DNA of 64,000 nt from Desulfitobacterium_A sp035539115 (GCF_035539115.1 NZ_DATLJA010000084.1:10286-74285), one strand, 5' to 3'. Positions 42,154 through 50,794 are shown, counted from the first letter of the stretch. Numbers and translations: made by a program. Notes: generated from the letters alone by a model not told the origin.

Positions 42154-42247
42154 ACTAACAGAAAGTAAAAGTTTAGGGCAGATAACATAAGTGCAACCAG
42201 CGGCTTTCGTTCTTCGCTAAGCTCAGCGAAAGTCGGGTTTTCTTTAT
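42154..42247 (+). repeat. Dispersed repeat R2, copy C
   Basis: Begins ACTAACAGAAAGTAAAAG 2 nt after the terminator and ends GTCGGGTTTTCTTTA. The middle differs from copies A and D (hairpin of GCTTTCG/CGAAAG type), so it is a more diverged member. Confidence 0.75.
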
Positions 42248-42266
42248 ACAAATAATCGACAAATTT

Positions 42267-42284
42267 TTTGTAGCTTTTTACAAA
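42267..42284. promoter_or_regulatory. Palindromic operator candidate before second torD-dms operon
   Basis: TTTGTAG-CTTT-TTACAAA: same site as at 37208-37225 with one changed base, 41 nt before torD. The surrounding 40 bp (TCGA...TTTTTTTGTAG... AATAATGAACA) are also conserved, so both operons should answer to the same regulator. Confidence 0.6.
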
Positions 42285-42325
42285 ATGCTTTGTGTAATAA
42301 TGAACATGAAAAGGGGGTGTTACCA

Positions 42326-43024
42326 ATGAAACAAGAAAACGGCTTGAACGCTCAACCTTTATTAGAGGCGCGAGTTTTTGTTTACGATGTCTTAAGGAGA
42401 ACCTTCTTAGAAGAACCTACGAAAGAGTTTTTGAACCTCATTATGGACAAAGAATTTACTGTAACGTTCCCATTTACTGAGGAAAATGCAGAGATTCGTG
42501 AGGGAATCGCTCAGATTGCTGTATTCTTGCAGGAGCATGATTTAAAAAGCGAAAATGAATACAATGATTTGCACTGGGATTATACGCGCATGTTTATTGG
42601 ACCGGATAAATTACCGGCTCCACTTTGGGAATCAGCTTATCTAAATAAAGAACGGCTCCTTTTTCAAGAACAAACCCTTAAGGTTAGGCACGCTTACTTA
42701 AATTATCAATTCTTACCTAAACATTTTAAACAGGAAGCCGATGACCATTTAGGCTTAGAACTGGATTTTATGTACCAACTAAGCGAACTATCCTTGAGAT
42801 ATTTGCAACAAGAGGATTTCACAGAGCTAAAAGTAGTCCTAGAAGATCAAAAGGCGTTTTTGCAAGAGCACTTATTGAAGTGGGTTCCTGATTTAACTCA
42901 AAAAATCCTTGCAAGTGCTAATTTGGCCTTCTATCCTGGCATGGCCAAAATTCTTAACGGCTATTTAGCCTTAGATCTTGAAGCTCTTGAAGAGCTTTTG
43001 GATATAGATTACACGGTGTCTTAA
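42326..43024 (+). CDS. TorD-family molybdoenzyme chaperone (operon 2)
   Basis: 232 residues, close paralogue of the protein at 37268-37975. Identical blocks include ARVFVYDVLRRTFLEEPTKEF-type N-terminus, GPDKLPAPLWESAYLNKERL and HFKQEADDHLGLELDFMYQ. The least alike parts are residues about 35-75. ATG 42326 has AAAGGGGGTG upstream. Expected partner: the Tat signal of the DmsA paralogue encoded 15-20 nt downstream. Confidence 0.9.
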   Translation: MKQENGLNAQPLLEARVFVYDVLRRTFLEEPTKEFLNLIMDKEFTVTFPFTEENAEIREGIAQIAVFLQEHDLKSENEYNDLHWDYTRMFIGPDKLPAPLWESAYLNKERLLFQEQTLKVRHAYLNYQFLPKHFKQEADDHLGLELDFMYQLSELSLRYLQQEDFTELKVVLEDQKAFLQEHLLKWVPDLTQKILASANLAFYPGMAKILNGYLALDLEALEELLDIDYTVS

Positions 43025-43045
43025 ATTAACTGGAGGTGAATGAAC

Positions 43046-45619
43046 GTGGCAAATCTCATCGAGAAGGCAAAAAATTATTCGATGAAGAGAAGGTCTTTTC
43101 TGGGCTTAACGGCAGTTGCTGCAGCGGCGATTACGCTTCCTGGCTGCGGATTGGCTAAAGTAGATTCAACTACGGCAGCGGCAAATTTGGCTACGAAGGA
43201 AGGCAAATGGCAGCCTATAGCTTGTTGGCACAATTGCGGCGGACGTTGTTCAAACAAGGCTTATGTTGTGGATGGCGTGGTTGTGCGCCAAAAGACAGAT
43301 GACACCCATCCTGATTCTCCGGATTATCCACAACAACGGGGATGTAACCGGGGACGTTCACAACGGATGCAAGTGTTTGGGGTAGACAGACTTAAATATC
43401 CTATGAAGCGGAAGAATTGGGAACCTGGCGGCGGAAAGAAAGAATTGCGCGGTCAAGATGAATGGGTCCGTATTTCTTGGGATGAGGCTCTGGAGATTGT
43501 CGCTAGTGAAATTAAGCGTATTAGTGGGAAATATGGCAATCGAGGTATTTTTGCTCCGTATCCTGGAGACATTGGACGTACCTTGTCTCTAGCGGGTGGA
43601 TCCATTGGCATGTGGAGCACAGATTCTTGGGGTTCTTGGCGTTGGGGTCCTGAGAAAATCGGTATGCCCGAAGGGTACTTTGGCTGGAGTATCAATGACC
43701 GTTTAGATTTACGGAATTCTCAATTGATTGTAGTTGTTGGTGGTAATCCAGCTTGGAGTGCCGGGGGTAGCCCAACCTATAATTACCTTCAGGCCAAAAA
43801 AGCGGGGGCTAAATTTATCTTTATTGACCCGATTTTTAACGATAGTGCTGAATTACTCGCAGATCAATGGATTCCGATTAACCAAGGCACTGATCATGCG
43901 ATGTTCCTAGGAATGGCTTATACCTTACTCAAGGAAGACGATCCTGTGAACAACAAGTTAATTGACTGGGATTTCTTGAATCGTTGTACCGTTGGTTTTG
44001 ATAAGGATCATATGCCGGCTGGCGCAGATCCCAAAGAAAACTTCAAAGATTATGTACTGGGTATCTCTGATGGCATACCCAAGACCGCGGAATGGGCTTC
44101 GGAAATTTGTGGTGTCACAGCAGAGGTCATCCGTAATCTCGCGATCGAGATGGCCAAAACCGAGCGGGTAGCTTTGATTACAGCTTGGGCTCCTGCGAAG
44201 ACACACAACTCAGATTCTTGGCCACAAATGTTCATGACCCTTGGGGCAATGACAGGCAGTATTGGCAAATCAGGTTGCATGACGGGAGTAAGTTGTCACT
44301 ATGCAACGGGCAATGGTGGACCTGCACTCGTAACCTATGGTTTCGATAATGTTCCTCCGATTGCTAACCCGATTAAGGAAAGTATCAATTGTAATGAAAT
44401 GTGGACAGCCATTCTTGATGGTAAATACACAGCGGGTTATAAAGATGTAAAAAATGTTAACATTCAAATGATTTACCATGGAGAAGAAGCCGTCCTGCAA
44501 ACCAGAGCTGATCAAGTCAAGGGAATTACAGCTCATCGTAAAGTGGAATTCGTGGTTGCACATGGTCAATTCTTAACAACGAACTGCAAATATGCAGATG
44601 TTGTACTGCCAGTGAACACGCCATGGGAGAGAGTCGGTGGTTTCCCGTGGGACATGAACCGCGACGCTATGGTCTGGTGGACAAAGGTAACAGACTCTCT
44701 TTATGAATCGAAGAGTGATATGGACATTGCTCAAGAACTGGGAAAACGCTTAGGCTTTACAGCTGAACAAGTTTGTCCATTGAACGAGAAGCAGAGATTC
44801 TTAAATCAACTCGCCGGTTGCCAAGTCATTAAAGCGGATGGAAAGGGCATGGAACCCTTGATTACGCTTACGGAGGCAGATATCAAAGAATGGGGCGGAA
44901 CAATTAAACCTCAACAAGGCCGGCTATCGCTCAAGGAAGCTCTAGAAAAAGGGCTATACCAAGTCGAACGTAAACCAGGCGATAATTTGGGTTATATTGC
45001 CTTCGAAGACTTTTATAAAGATCCTGCAGCTCATCCGCTCAAGACAAAAAGCGGTAAGCTGGAGATTCATAGTCAAGCTTTAGCCGATTTAATTAAAGGC
45101 TATGGTTTTACGGAAATTAAGCCTATTCCAACGTATAATCAGCCGATTGAAGGCTATGAGGACACGTTCAAAGATTTTAAAGCGAAAGTAAAAGGGGATT
45201 ATCCTCTTCAAGTCATCAATCCTCACTATTTACGACGTTCACATAGTGTATTTGATAATAACCCCTGGCTGCGGGAAGCTTGGCCAAACCCTGTATTCAT
45301 TTCCACAAAGGATGCAGAGGAACGAGGCATTAAAGAAGGCGATACCGTCCTAATTAGTAGCAAACACGGCAAAACTTTACGCCCTGCTCATGTAACTGAG
45401 ACGATAAAACCAGGCGTAGTGGGACTTCCTCATGGGGCGTGGATTGAGATGGATGAGAAAAATCAAGTCGATAAAGCGGGATCCGATAATATACTGACAG
45501 GATCGATCCCAACCGGGCAAGGTATCGGAGGTTGGAACTCGACCGTTTGTCAAGTCGAGAAATGGACGGGAGAACCTCTCCAAGAAGATTCCAAATGGCC
45601 CCTACGGATCGTTCTCTAG
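43046..45619 (+). CDS. dmsA: DmsA-like molybdopterin oxidoreductase, Tat-exported (operon 2)
   Basis: 857 residues from GTG 43046, the start that aligns with its paralogue and has GGAGGTG at good distance (ATG 43040 is an alternative). Tat signal MKRRSFLGLTAV and the same LPGCG lipobox-like end. The Fe-S site CWHNCGGRCSN plus RGCNRG are conserved. It departs strongly from copy 1 between residues about 165 and 200, where it has SLAGGSIGMWSTDSWGSW around the probable Mo-ligand Ser, and has NPAWSAGG for NPARSNLG. The substrate pocket therefore probably differs while the electron path is the same. C-terminal HYLRRSHSVFDNNPW. Confidence 0.92.
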   Translation: MANLIEKAKNYSMKRRSFLGLTAVAAAAITLPGCGLAKVDSTTAAANLATKEGKWQPIACWHNCGGRCSNKAYVVDGVVVRQKTDDTHPDSPDYPQQRGCNRGRSQRMQVFGVDRLKYPMKRKNWEPGGGKKELRGQDEWVRISWDEALEIVASEIKRISGKYGNRGIFAPYPGDIGRTLSLAGGSIGMWSTDSWGSWRWGPEKIGMPEGYFGWSINDRLDLRNSQLIVVVGGNPAWSAGGSPTYNYLQAKKAGAKFIFIDPIFNDSAELLADQWIPINQGTDHAMFLGMAYTLLKEDDPVNNKLIDWDFLNRCTVGFDKDHMPAGADPKENFKDYVLGISDGIPKTAEWASEICGVTAEVIRNLAIEMAKTERVALITAWAPAKTHNSDSWPQMFMTLGAMTGSIGKSGCMTGVSCHYATGNGGPALVTYGFDNVPPIANPIKESINCNEMWTAILDGKYTAGYKDVKNVNIQMIYHGEEAVLQTRADQVKGITAHRKVEFVVAHGQFLTTNCKYADVVLPVNTPWERVGGFPWDMNRDAMVWWTKVTDSLYESKSDMDIAQELGKRLGFTAEQVCPLNEKQRFLNQLAGCQVIKADGKGMEPLITLTEADIKEWGGTIKPQQGRLSLKEALEKGLYQVERKPGDNLGYIAFEDFYKDPAAHPLKTKSGKLEIHSQALADLIKGYGFTEIKPIPTYNQPIEGYEDTFKDFKAKVKGDYPLQVINPHYLRRSHSVFDNNPWLREAWPNPVFISTKDAEERGIKEGDTVLISSKHGKTLRPAHVTETIKPGVVGLPHGAWIEMDEKNQVDKAGSDNILTGSIPTGQGIGGWNSTVCQVEKWTGEPLQEDSKWPLRIVL

Positions 45620-45629
45620 AAAGGAGTGA

Positions 45630-46178
45630 ATGACATTGGCACAAAAAGGCTTTTATTACGATCAAACAAGTTGTATCGGGTGCAAGGTTTGTCAGGTTGC
45701 TTGTAAGGATAAAAACAATTTGAAAGTAGGCCCGCGTTATCGCCGAGTCTATGATATCGAAACCGGTAAATTCCCGAATCCTCATCGCGCCCATTTTTCC
45801 ATCGGTTGTAACCATTGTGATCATCCTAAATGTGTTGAGAACTGTCCAACTGGAGCGCTCCAAAAGCGGAAAGAGGATGGCATTGTAATCCTCGACCATG
45901 CTAAGTGCATTGGCTGTCGCCTTTGCACTTGGTCTTGCCCTTATGGAGCTCCTCAATATAAAGAGGATGAAGGCAAAGTAGGTAAATGTGACGGATGTTC
46001 AGACTTAATCGCTAAAGGGGAAAATCCGGCCTGTGTTGACGCGTGTGTGATGCGATGTTTACAATTTGGTGATATCGCCGAACTTCGTCAAAAATACGGC
46101 ACCAATGCTGATGCACCAGGTCTTCCCAGTTCAGCGACGACCACTCCGAATATTGTAATTAAGGTTAAAAAACGTTAG
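45630..46178 (+). CDS. dmsB: DmsB-like four-cluster ferredoxin subunit (operon 2)
   Basis: Up to 182 residues. Four Cys motifs: CIGCKVCQVAC, CNHCDHPKCVENCP, CIGCRLCTWSCP and CDGCSDLIAKGENPACVDAC. Differs from copy 1 mainly in the VYDIETGKFPNPHRAH segment. Start: ATG 45630 is very close to the AGGAG site; TTG 45636 has better spacing and aligns with the start of the paralogue (AQKGFYYDQ against GQKGFYYDQ), so the protein may begin there. Electron carrier between DmsC and DmsA of this operon. Confidence 0.92.
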   Translation: MTLAQKGFYYDQTSCIGCKVCQVACKDKNNLKVGPRYRRVYDIETGKFPNPHRAHFSIGCNHCDHPKCVENCPTGALQKRKEDGIVILDHAKCIGCRLCTWSCPYGAPQYKEDEGKVGKCDGCSDLIAKGENPACVDACVMRCLQFGDIAELRQKYGTNADAPGLPSSATTTPNIVIKVKKR

Positions 46179-46212
46179 AAATTAACTCGGTAAGAGTAAG
46201 GAGGTAAGGTAA

Positions 46213-47088
46213 ATGGTGTTTGCTGAAGAATGGCCATTAATGACGTTCACGCTACTCATGCAGTTAAGTGTAGGGACGTTCCTCATTCTGATGGTTATCA
46301 AAGCCCTCATCGGGAGTCAAGACACTCAGGCTTCGAAAGCCTTGAGCTTTGGGTTTACAGCGGTGGGTCCAGTTACTGTTTTAGCTTTGATTTTTTCAGT
46401 GTTCCATTTGGGTGATCCATTAGGTGCTCCGCGTTCGATTTTGAACTTGGGGTCCTCTTGGTTGAGCCGAGAGATTTTAACAGCTGGCGGCTTCTTAGCG
46501 CTTTGGCTTATCTTTTGGTGGTTTTCCCGTAAAGGCAAAGAAAGCAATGCTCTGGGGTGGATCACAGCACTCGTTGGCTTAGCGGCGATCTTTAGTATGG
46601 CTCATATCTATAGTTCTTCAATTCGACCGGCTTGGGCGAATATGAATACGTATGTCGCTTTTTTCGGAGCGACCTTGGCGATGGGCGGTTTAGGTGCTGT
46701 TAGTGTCTTCGTTTTGGGGATGAAGGGCAGAGCCTTTTCTGAATCCATGACCAAGGCCCTAACATCGGTAAGTTATGTCAGTGTTGCAGCAGTCATTTTG
46801 CCTCTTCTTTATTTCCCCATTTACCTATCCGGCCTGAAAGCGGGCGGAGCAACGGCTGAAGCGTCAGCCCAGATTCTGACGGGAAGTATGGGCCTGTTGA
46901 TCTTTAGTGCAATTCTCTCGTTGATCGGTGTAGTGTTGCTGGTTTATCTGCTGAGAAAACAGGGGAACAAGGCGCAAAGTTTTCCGGTGAGTACAATTCT
47001 CCTGGCACTAGTTTTAGTTGTCGCTGGAGAATTTATGAGCCGTTATCTCTTCTACGCCTGTGGTATTTCGCCTATTATTGGGGGCTAA
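46213..47088 (+). CDS. dmsC: DmsC-like membrane anchor subunit (operon 2)
   Basis: 291 residues, eight hydrophobic helices, near-identical in design to the copy at 41194-42066 (EEWPLMTFTLLMQLSVGTFL, FHLGDPLGAPRSILNLGSSW, SGLKAGGATAEASAQILTGS). Menaquinol-oxidising anchor. It has one extra residue in GMKGRAFSES. Followed by a hairpin at 47122-47153, so this operon ends here. Confidence 0.94.
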   Translation: MVFAEEWPLMTFTLLMQLSVGTFLILMVIKALIGSQDTQASKALSFGFTAVGPVTVLALIFSVFHLGDPLGAPRSILNLGSSWLSREILTAGGFLALWLIFWWFSRKGKESNALGWITALVGLAAIFSMAHIYSSSIRPAWANMNTYVAFFGATLAMGGLGAVSVFVLGMKGRAFSESMTKALTSVSYVSVAAVILPLLYFPIYLSGLKAGGATAEASAQILTGSMGLLIFSAILSLIGVVLLVYLLRKQGNKAQSFPVSTILLALVLVVAGEFMSRYLFYACGISPIIGG

Positions 47089-47121
47089 GGAAGAAGAGAG
47101 AGGTTTATCTGTCAATAAATC

Positions 47122-47155
47122 ATTACACTGTCATTTTATAATGACAGTGTAATAA
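47122..47155. terminator. Terminator after second dms operon
   Basis: ATTACACTGTCATT (47122-47135) pairs perfectly with AATGACAGTGTAAT (47140-47153), loop TTAT. No long T run follows. Confidence 0.65.
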
Positions 47156-47212
47156 ACTTAGAGATAGCAGGCTAGTCCTTGCTTGTTAACTGCGATAATT
47201 TTCTTGAGTAGG

Positions 47213-47248
47213 AATAAGAGTTGTCATCTAAACATGACAGCTCTTATT
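47213..47248. terminator. Second hairpin, terminator-like
   Basis: AATAAGAGTTGTCAT (47213-47227) pairs with ATGACAGCTCTTATT (47234-47248) with one mismatch, followed by TT. No gene lies between it and the previous hairpin. It may be the end of a lost gene. Confidence 0.55.
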
Positions 47249-47375
47249 TTCTATTTTTAATAAATACGCGGCATTACGCCTTTATTCGACTTGGTATGGG
47301 AATTGCATAGTATAAGGTCAAACCGAATAAGTGAAATGGTTTACAAACTAGGAAAGGAGGGTACATGCAGTAAAG

Positions 47376-47618
47376 GATCCGGAAACCGGTTTAGGCGTCA
47401 TTCCCGGGTTTTCAGGAACCCAGCGGCTGCCCCGACTGATCGGTGTAGCCAAAGCGAAGGAATTTATCTATCTGGCGCAAAGCCACACCGCTCAAGAAGC
47501 GCTTGAGGTCGGATTAGTCAACAAAGTTGTTGCCCCGGAAAGCCTGATGGATGAGGTAAATGCCTTAGCGGATGCCCTTTTTTCAGGCTTTCAACGAAAA
47601 GAGAAAACCAAACTTTAA
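47376..47618 (+). pseudogene. Enoyl-CoA hydratase/crotonase fragment
   Basis: From about 47385 the plus frame reads TGLGVIPGFSGTQRLPRLIG and then VAKAKEFIYLAQSHTAQEAL, EVGLVNKVVAPESLMDEV, a clear C-terminal half of a crotonase-family enoyl-CoA hydratase, ending at TAA 47616. The N-terminal half, with the first oxyanion-hole region, is missing; an ATG with GGAGG at about 47364 is followed by TAA. It belongs to a cluster of decayed beta-oxidation-type genes. Confidence 0.75.
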
Positions 47619-47638
47619 CGTTTGAAAGGAGAAAAATT

Positions 47639-47834
47639 ATATGCTTACGTAAATAGAGGAAAAACGTTTGACCAATTTGAAATTGGAGATGTTTTTGAAA
47701 CAGCCCAAAGAACCATTACCGAGGCTGATGTAGCAACTTTTGCAGGTTTGTCCGGAGATTATAATCCGTTGCATACCAATCAGGAATAGGCCAAAGGAAC
47801 CCCCTTTGGAAGGCGAATTGCACATGGGGTTTTG
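47639..47834 (+). pseudogene. MaoC-like dehydratase fragment
   Basis: Reads GKTFDQFEIGDVFETAQRTI, TEADVATFAGLSGDYNPLHT, NQE-stop-AKGTPFGRRIAHGVLT: the N-terminal half of a MaoC/hotdog (R)-enoyl-CoA hydratase with the catalytic Asp and His region (SGDYNPLH). A TAG replaces a sense codon in the conserved E-F-A-K place, and the sequence breaks off after HGVLT at about 47834, where an oppositely oriented fragment begins. Confidence 0.75.
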
Positions 47835-47847
47835 ACCTTCGCCATAA

Positions 47848-48300
47848 CCACAGATCTTGGGATAATCATCAAAAAGACGCGAAAGTTCAAAAATCTTATG
47901 CCACCCGGCGAAGGCTCTTTGGTTCGGCAGCGCTTGAAGATTCTCAAGTTCTTGCATATATTTAGGACCGACTTCAGATATGGAATTCGCTTTGATAACC
48001 GCATTAGCCGCTGCAATTCCGCTAACAATCGCCATATCAATACCCCGAATGGTCAATCCGGTATTAATTCCAAAGCCTGCAGCATCGCCCACCATAATGA
48101 GACCCTCTCGATAAAGTTGTTTCGGCATGCCGCTCAAACCCAACTCAGGCACTAAATGGGCACCATATTCGACGGTTTTGCCTCCTTCTATTAACGGATA
48201 AATGGCTGGATGAATTTTGAAATCCTGCAGGATCTCTTGAATTCTTCTCCCATTCTTAGCCGCTTGTTCAGGATAAAAGACAATTCCTAAGGAGATACTT
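47848..48300 (-). pseudogene. FixC-like flavoprotein fragment (ETF-quinone oxidoreductase)
   Basis: The minus frame reads VSLGIVFYPEQAAKNGRRIQ, then VEYGAHLVPELGLSGMPKQL, EGLIMVGDAAGFGINTGLTI, RGIDMAIVSGIAAANAVI, AGWHKIFELSRLFDDYPKI: the C-terminal half of FixC, including the FAD-binding GDAAGF motif. The N-terminal FAD Rossmann motif and the end after DYPKI are missing. It was probably part of a fixABCX/acyl-CoA metabolism cluster. Confidence 0.75.
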
Positions 48301-48441
48301 CCATACCTTGAAAGATAATGAGATTAACTTCGACTATGCCGGTTGCCTTGAGTGTGTTATAATCATAGATAAATTCTATTTTTTAGAATCCCATTTAAAG
48401 TAAAACATCTATGTAACAATTAGAAAATAGAGGGGATACTC

Positions 48442-49740
48442 ATGGAAGAGCATATTGAATTTGAACTTGGGTTTAGCGAAGAGGAAGCCTTAGCTGAGGC
48501 CTCACGCTGCCTTCAATGTAAAAAACCGACGTGTCGCAAGGGCTGTCCCGTGAATAACGCGATTCCACAATTTATCAAAGCCATCAAAGAGGAAAATTAT
48601 GAGATTGGCCTTGATGCTATTTATCGACATAGTTATCTGCCTGCAGTTTGTGGACGCGTTTGCCCGCAAGAAAAGCAATGTGAAGCAGGCTGTATTTTAG
48701 CCCGTAAAGGTAAGGCGATTCGCATTGGAAAACTCGAACAATTTATCGCTGAACAAGGTAAAGACGTCGAGTTTACGAAAGTGGTCTCGACCATGGGCTC
48801 TGTTGCTGTTATTGGCTCTGGTCCTGCGGGCTTGGCGGCCGCAGTTCAGTTAACGCAGATAGGGTATGCAGTAACGGTCTTTGAAGGGGAGTCAGAACCG
48901 GGTGGAGTACTTCTCTATGGGATACCGGAATATCGTTTACCCAAAGAAGTCGTGAGGCATGAGATCGAGAAGATCAAAAATCTGGGGGTCGAGTTCCGAT
49001 TAAATACCTTAATCGGTGTAGATATACTCTTGGATGATCTTTTTACAATGGGCTATCAGGCGGTATTTATTGGTACCGGTGCCGGACTGCCACAAAAGCT
49101 AAACATCCCAGGAGAAGACTTAAAAGGAGTTATGGCTGCAATTTATGTGCTACAGACGATTAATCTCTATAATCTAGGACAATTACCAGAAAATGAATTA
49201 CCGACTAAACAGGGTGAACAAGTGGTTGTCATTGGTGCGGGTAATGTGGCGATGGATGCAGCACGCACCTCGAGTAGGTTGGGTGCTGAGGTTACTGTTC
49301 TTGCTCGGCGAGGTCTTGACCAGATGGCTGCACGGGATAAGGAACGAGATGAAGCTGTAGCTGAAGGAGTCGGGATTCGATCCTACGCGGCCCCCCTGGA
49401 GATTCTGGGTCAGGATAGTGTAACTGGAATCAAGTGCGCACCTACGGAAGTTATGGATAACGGGCGATTAAGGCTCAAAGAAGAGGAAAGTTTCGTTATC
49501 CCTGCGGATAAAGTGTATGTCGCTATTGGTCAACGACCTTTTGCTCGAATCGTTTCAACCTCTGAAGGCTTTCAGGTGGATAAGGGTGGATTATTGCTCA
49601 GTGATGAGCATGGGATGACAACCCGCGAAGGCGTCTTCGCTGCCGGGGATGTCGTTCATGGACCCGCGACAGTGGTTAAGGCCATGGGAGAAGGACGAAG
49701 AATTGCGATTGAGATTCATGCCTACCTACTAAGAAAGTGA
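48442..49740 (+). CDS. GltA-type NAD(P)H-dependent flavoprotein (glutamate synthase small-subunit homologue)
   Basis: 432 residues. N-terminal Fe-S region with CLQCKKPTCRKGCPVNN and CGRVCPQEKQCEAGC; FAD motif VIGSGPAGLAAAVQL near residue 122; YGIPEYRLPKEVV; NADPH motif VVIGAGNVAMDAART near residue 263; GDVVHGPATVVKAMGEGRRIA at the C-terminus. It has the layout of glutamate synthase small subunit and NfnB/SudB-like proteins. With no large subunit or NfnA partner beside it, it may work as a free-standing NADPH:ferredoxin-type or sulfide-linked oxidoreductase. Own promoter region and own terminator; monocistronic. Confidence 0.88.
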   Translation: MEEHIEFELGFSEEEALAEASRCLQCKKPTCRKGCPVNNAIPQFIKAIKEENYEIGLDAIYRHSYLPAVCGRVCPQEKQCEAGCILARKGKAIRIGKLEQFIAEQGKDVEFTKVVSTMGSVAVIGSGPAGLAAAVQLTQIGYAVTVFEGESEPGGVLLYGIPEYRLPKEVVRHEIEKIKNLGVEFRLNTLIGVDILLDDLFTMGYQAVFIGTGAGLPQKLNIPGEDLKGVMAAIYVLQTINLYNLGQLPENELPTKQGEQVVVIGAGNVAMDAARTSSRLGAEVTVLARRGLDQMAARDKERDEAVAEGVGIRSYAAPLEILGQDSVTGIKCAPTEVMDNGRLRLKEEESFVIPADKVYVAIGQRPFARIVSTSEGFQVDKGGLLLSDEHGMTTREGVFAAGDVVHGPATVVKAMGEGRRIAIEIHAYLLRK

Positions 49741-49772
49741 AACGAGGGGACAGGTCCCTCGTTTCTTTTTTC
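49741..49772 (+). terminator. Terminator after gltA-like gene
   Basis: AACGAGGG (49741-49748) pairs with CCCTCGTT (49756-49763), then TCTTTTTTC. Confidence 0.85.
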
Positions 49773-49774
49773 TT

Positions 49775-49868
49775 ACTAACAGAAAGTATAAGTTTTGGGC
49801 AGATAGCATAAGTGCAACTAAGGCTTCCGCCTACGCTAGAGGCTTGGCGCAAGCCAAGTTTTCTTTAT
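49775..49868 (+). repeat. Dispersed repeat R2, copy D
   Basis: Almost identical to copy A (25944-26036): same opening ACTAACAGAAAGTATAAG and same middle; it differs near GCCAAG against GCCGGG before the final TTTTCTTTA. Begins 2-3 nt after a terminator. Confidence 0.8.
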
Positions 49869-49993
49869 TTTCGCTCAAAATACGAGAGAAATATTGGTAG
49901 TTGTCCCGGATTAGTTTATAACGGGAAAAGGTAGAGAAATTAGGGTAAGGATTTTCAGTATGAAGAAAGCATGAAAAAAATAGTAGGTGGCAC

Positions 49994-50021
49994 TTGACTT
50001 TTATAATAATTATAATATAAT
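49994..50021 (+). promoter_or_regulatory. Rubrerythrin promoter with exact PerR-type box
   Basis: TTGACT (49994-49999), 16 nt, TATAAT (50016-50021). The spacer 50001-50015 is TTATAATAATTATAA, which fits the PerR consensus TTATAATNATTATAA at every position. A bound PerR repressor would cover the whole core promoter; peroxide would relieve it. Confidence 0.85.
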
Positions 50022-50090
50022 AAGAAATATAAAGAGAGCCCACAAAAAAACCAAGATAAAAAATAAAAAGATTAAAAGGGAGAGATTCTA

Positions 50091-50636
50091 ATGAAAAAAT
50101 TTGTTTGCGCTGTTTGTGGTTACATCTATGAAGGAACTGAGCCCCCGAAAGAATGTCCACAATGTCATGCTCCAAGAGAGAAGTTTTCAGAACAAGTTGA
50201 AGGAGTTATGCAATGGGCTGATGAGCATAAAATTGGCATAGCCCAAGGTGTTGACCCTGAAGTTCTCGAAGGCTTAAGAGCTAATTTCACCGGTGAGTGC
50301 ACCGAAGTAGGTATGTATCTTGCCATGAGTCGTCAAGCAGACCGTGAAGGGTTCCCAGAAGTGGGTGAAGCCTACAAACGAATTGCTTTCGAAGAAGCAG
50401 AACATGCTTCGAAGTTTGCTGAACTCTTAGGAGAAGTTGTCAATGCCGATACCAAAAAGAATCTTGAATTGAGAATCGCAGCAGAATACGGCGCTACTCA
50501 AGGAAAGAAAGATCTCGCAACTCTGGCGAAAAAACTCAACTATGATGCAATCCATGATACCGTTCATGAAATGTGTAAAGATGAAGCCCGCCATGGTAAG
50601 GCTTTCCAAGGATTACTCAATCGTTACTTCAAATAA
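50091..50636 (+). CDS. Reverse rubrerythrin (rubredoxin-like domain first)
   Basis: 181 residues. The rubredoxin-type iron site is at the N-terminus (FVCAVCGYIYEG... ECPQCHAPREKF, two CxxC knuckles), followed by the di-iron four-helix bundle with EEAEHASKFAELLGE and DEARHGKAFQGLLNRY. Ordinary rubrerythrins have the opposite order, so this is the reverse type, an NADH-dependent peroxide and oxygen reductase of anaerobes. The PerR-type box in its promoter agrees with an oxidative-stress role. AAAGGGAGAG precedes the ATG; terminator after. Confidence 0.94.
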   Translation: MKKFVCAVCGYIYEGTEPPKECPQCHAPREKFSEQVEGVMQWADEHKIGIAQGVDPEVLEGLRANFTGECTEVGMYLAMSRQADREGFPEVGEAYKRIAFEEAEHASKFAELLGEVVNADTKKNLELRIAAEYGATQGKKDLATLAKKLNYDAIHDTVHEMCKDEARHGKAFQGLLNRYFK

Positions 50637-50659
50637 GATTTAAATCAATCGAAGAGCCC

Positions 50660-50698
50660 AGGACGCCGAACGTTATTTTCGGCGTCCTTCATTTTTCA
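50660..50698 (+). terminator. Terminator after rubrerythrin
   Basis: AGGACGCCGAA (50660-50670) pairs perfectly with TTCGGCGTCCT (50678-50688), then TCATTTTTC. Confidence 0.85.
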
Positions 50699-50794
50699 CC
50701 ATCACATTTCATCCTCTGATGTGCTAAGCAACGGCATGAATGTCTACCCTGAAAAAGCCTTAGGTCTGCTCAGATCAAATAGGTTGTTTCTGGG

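Noticed and set aside
45354..45956. 200-residue minus-strand frame across the dmsA2/dmsB2 junction
   Set aside because: Antisense to two certain genes; its composition follows their codons and no start signal is seen.
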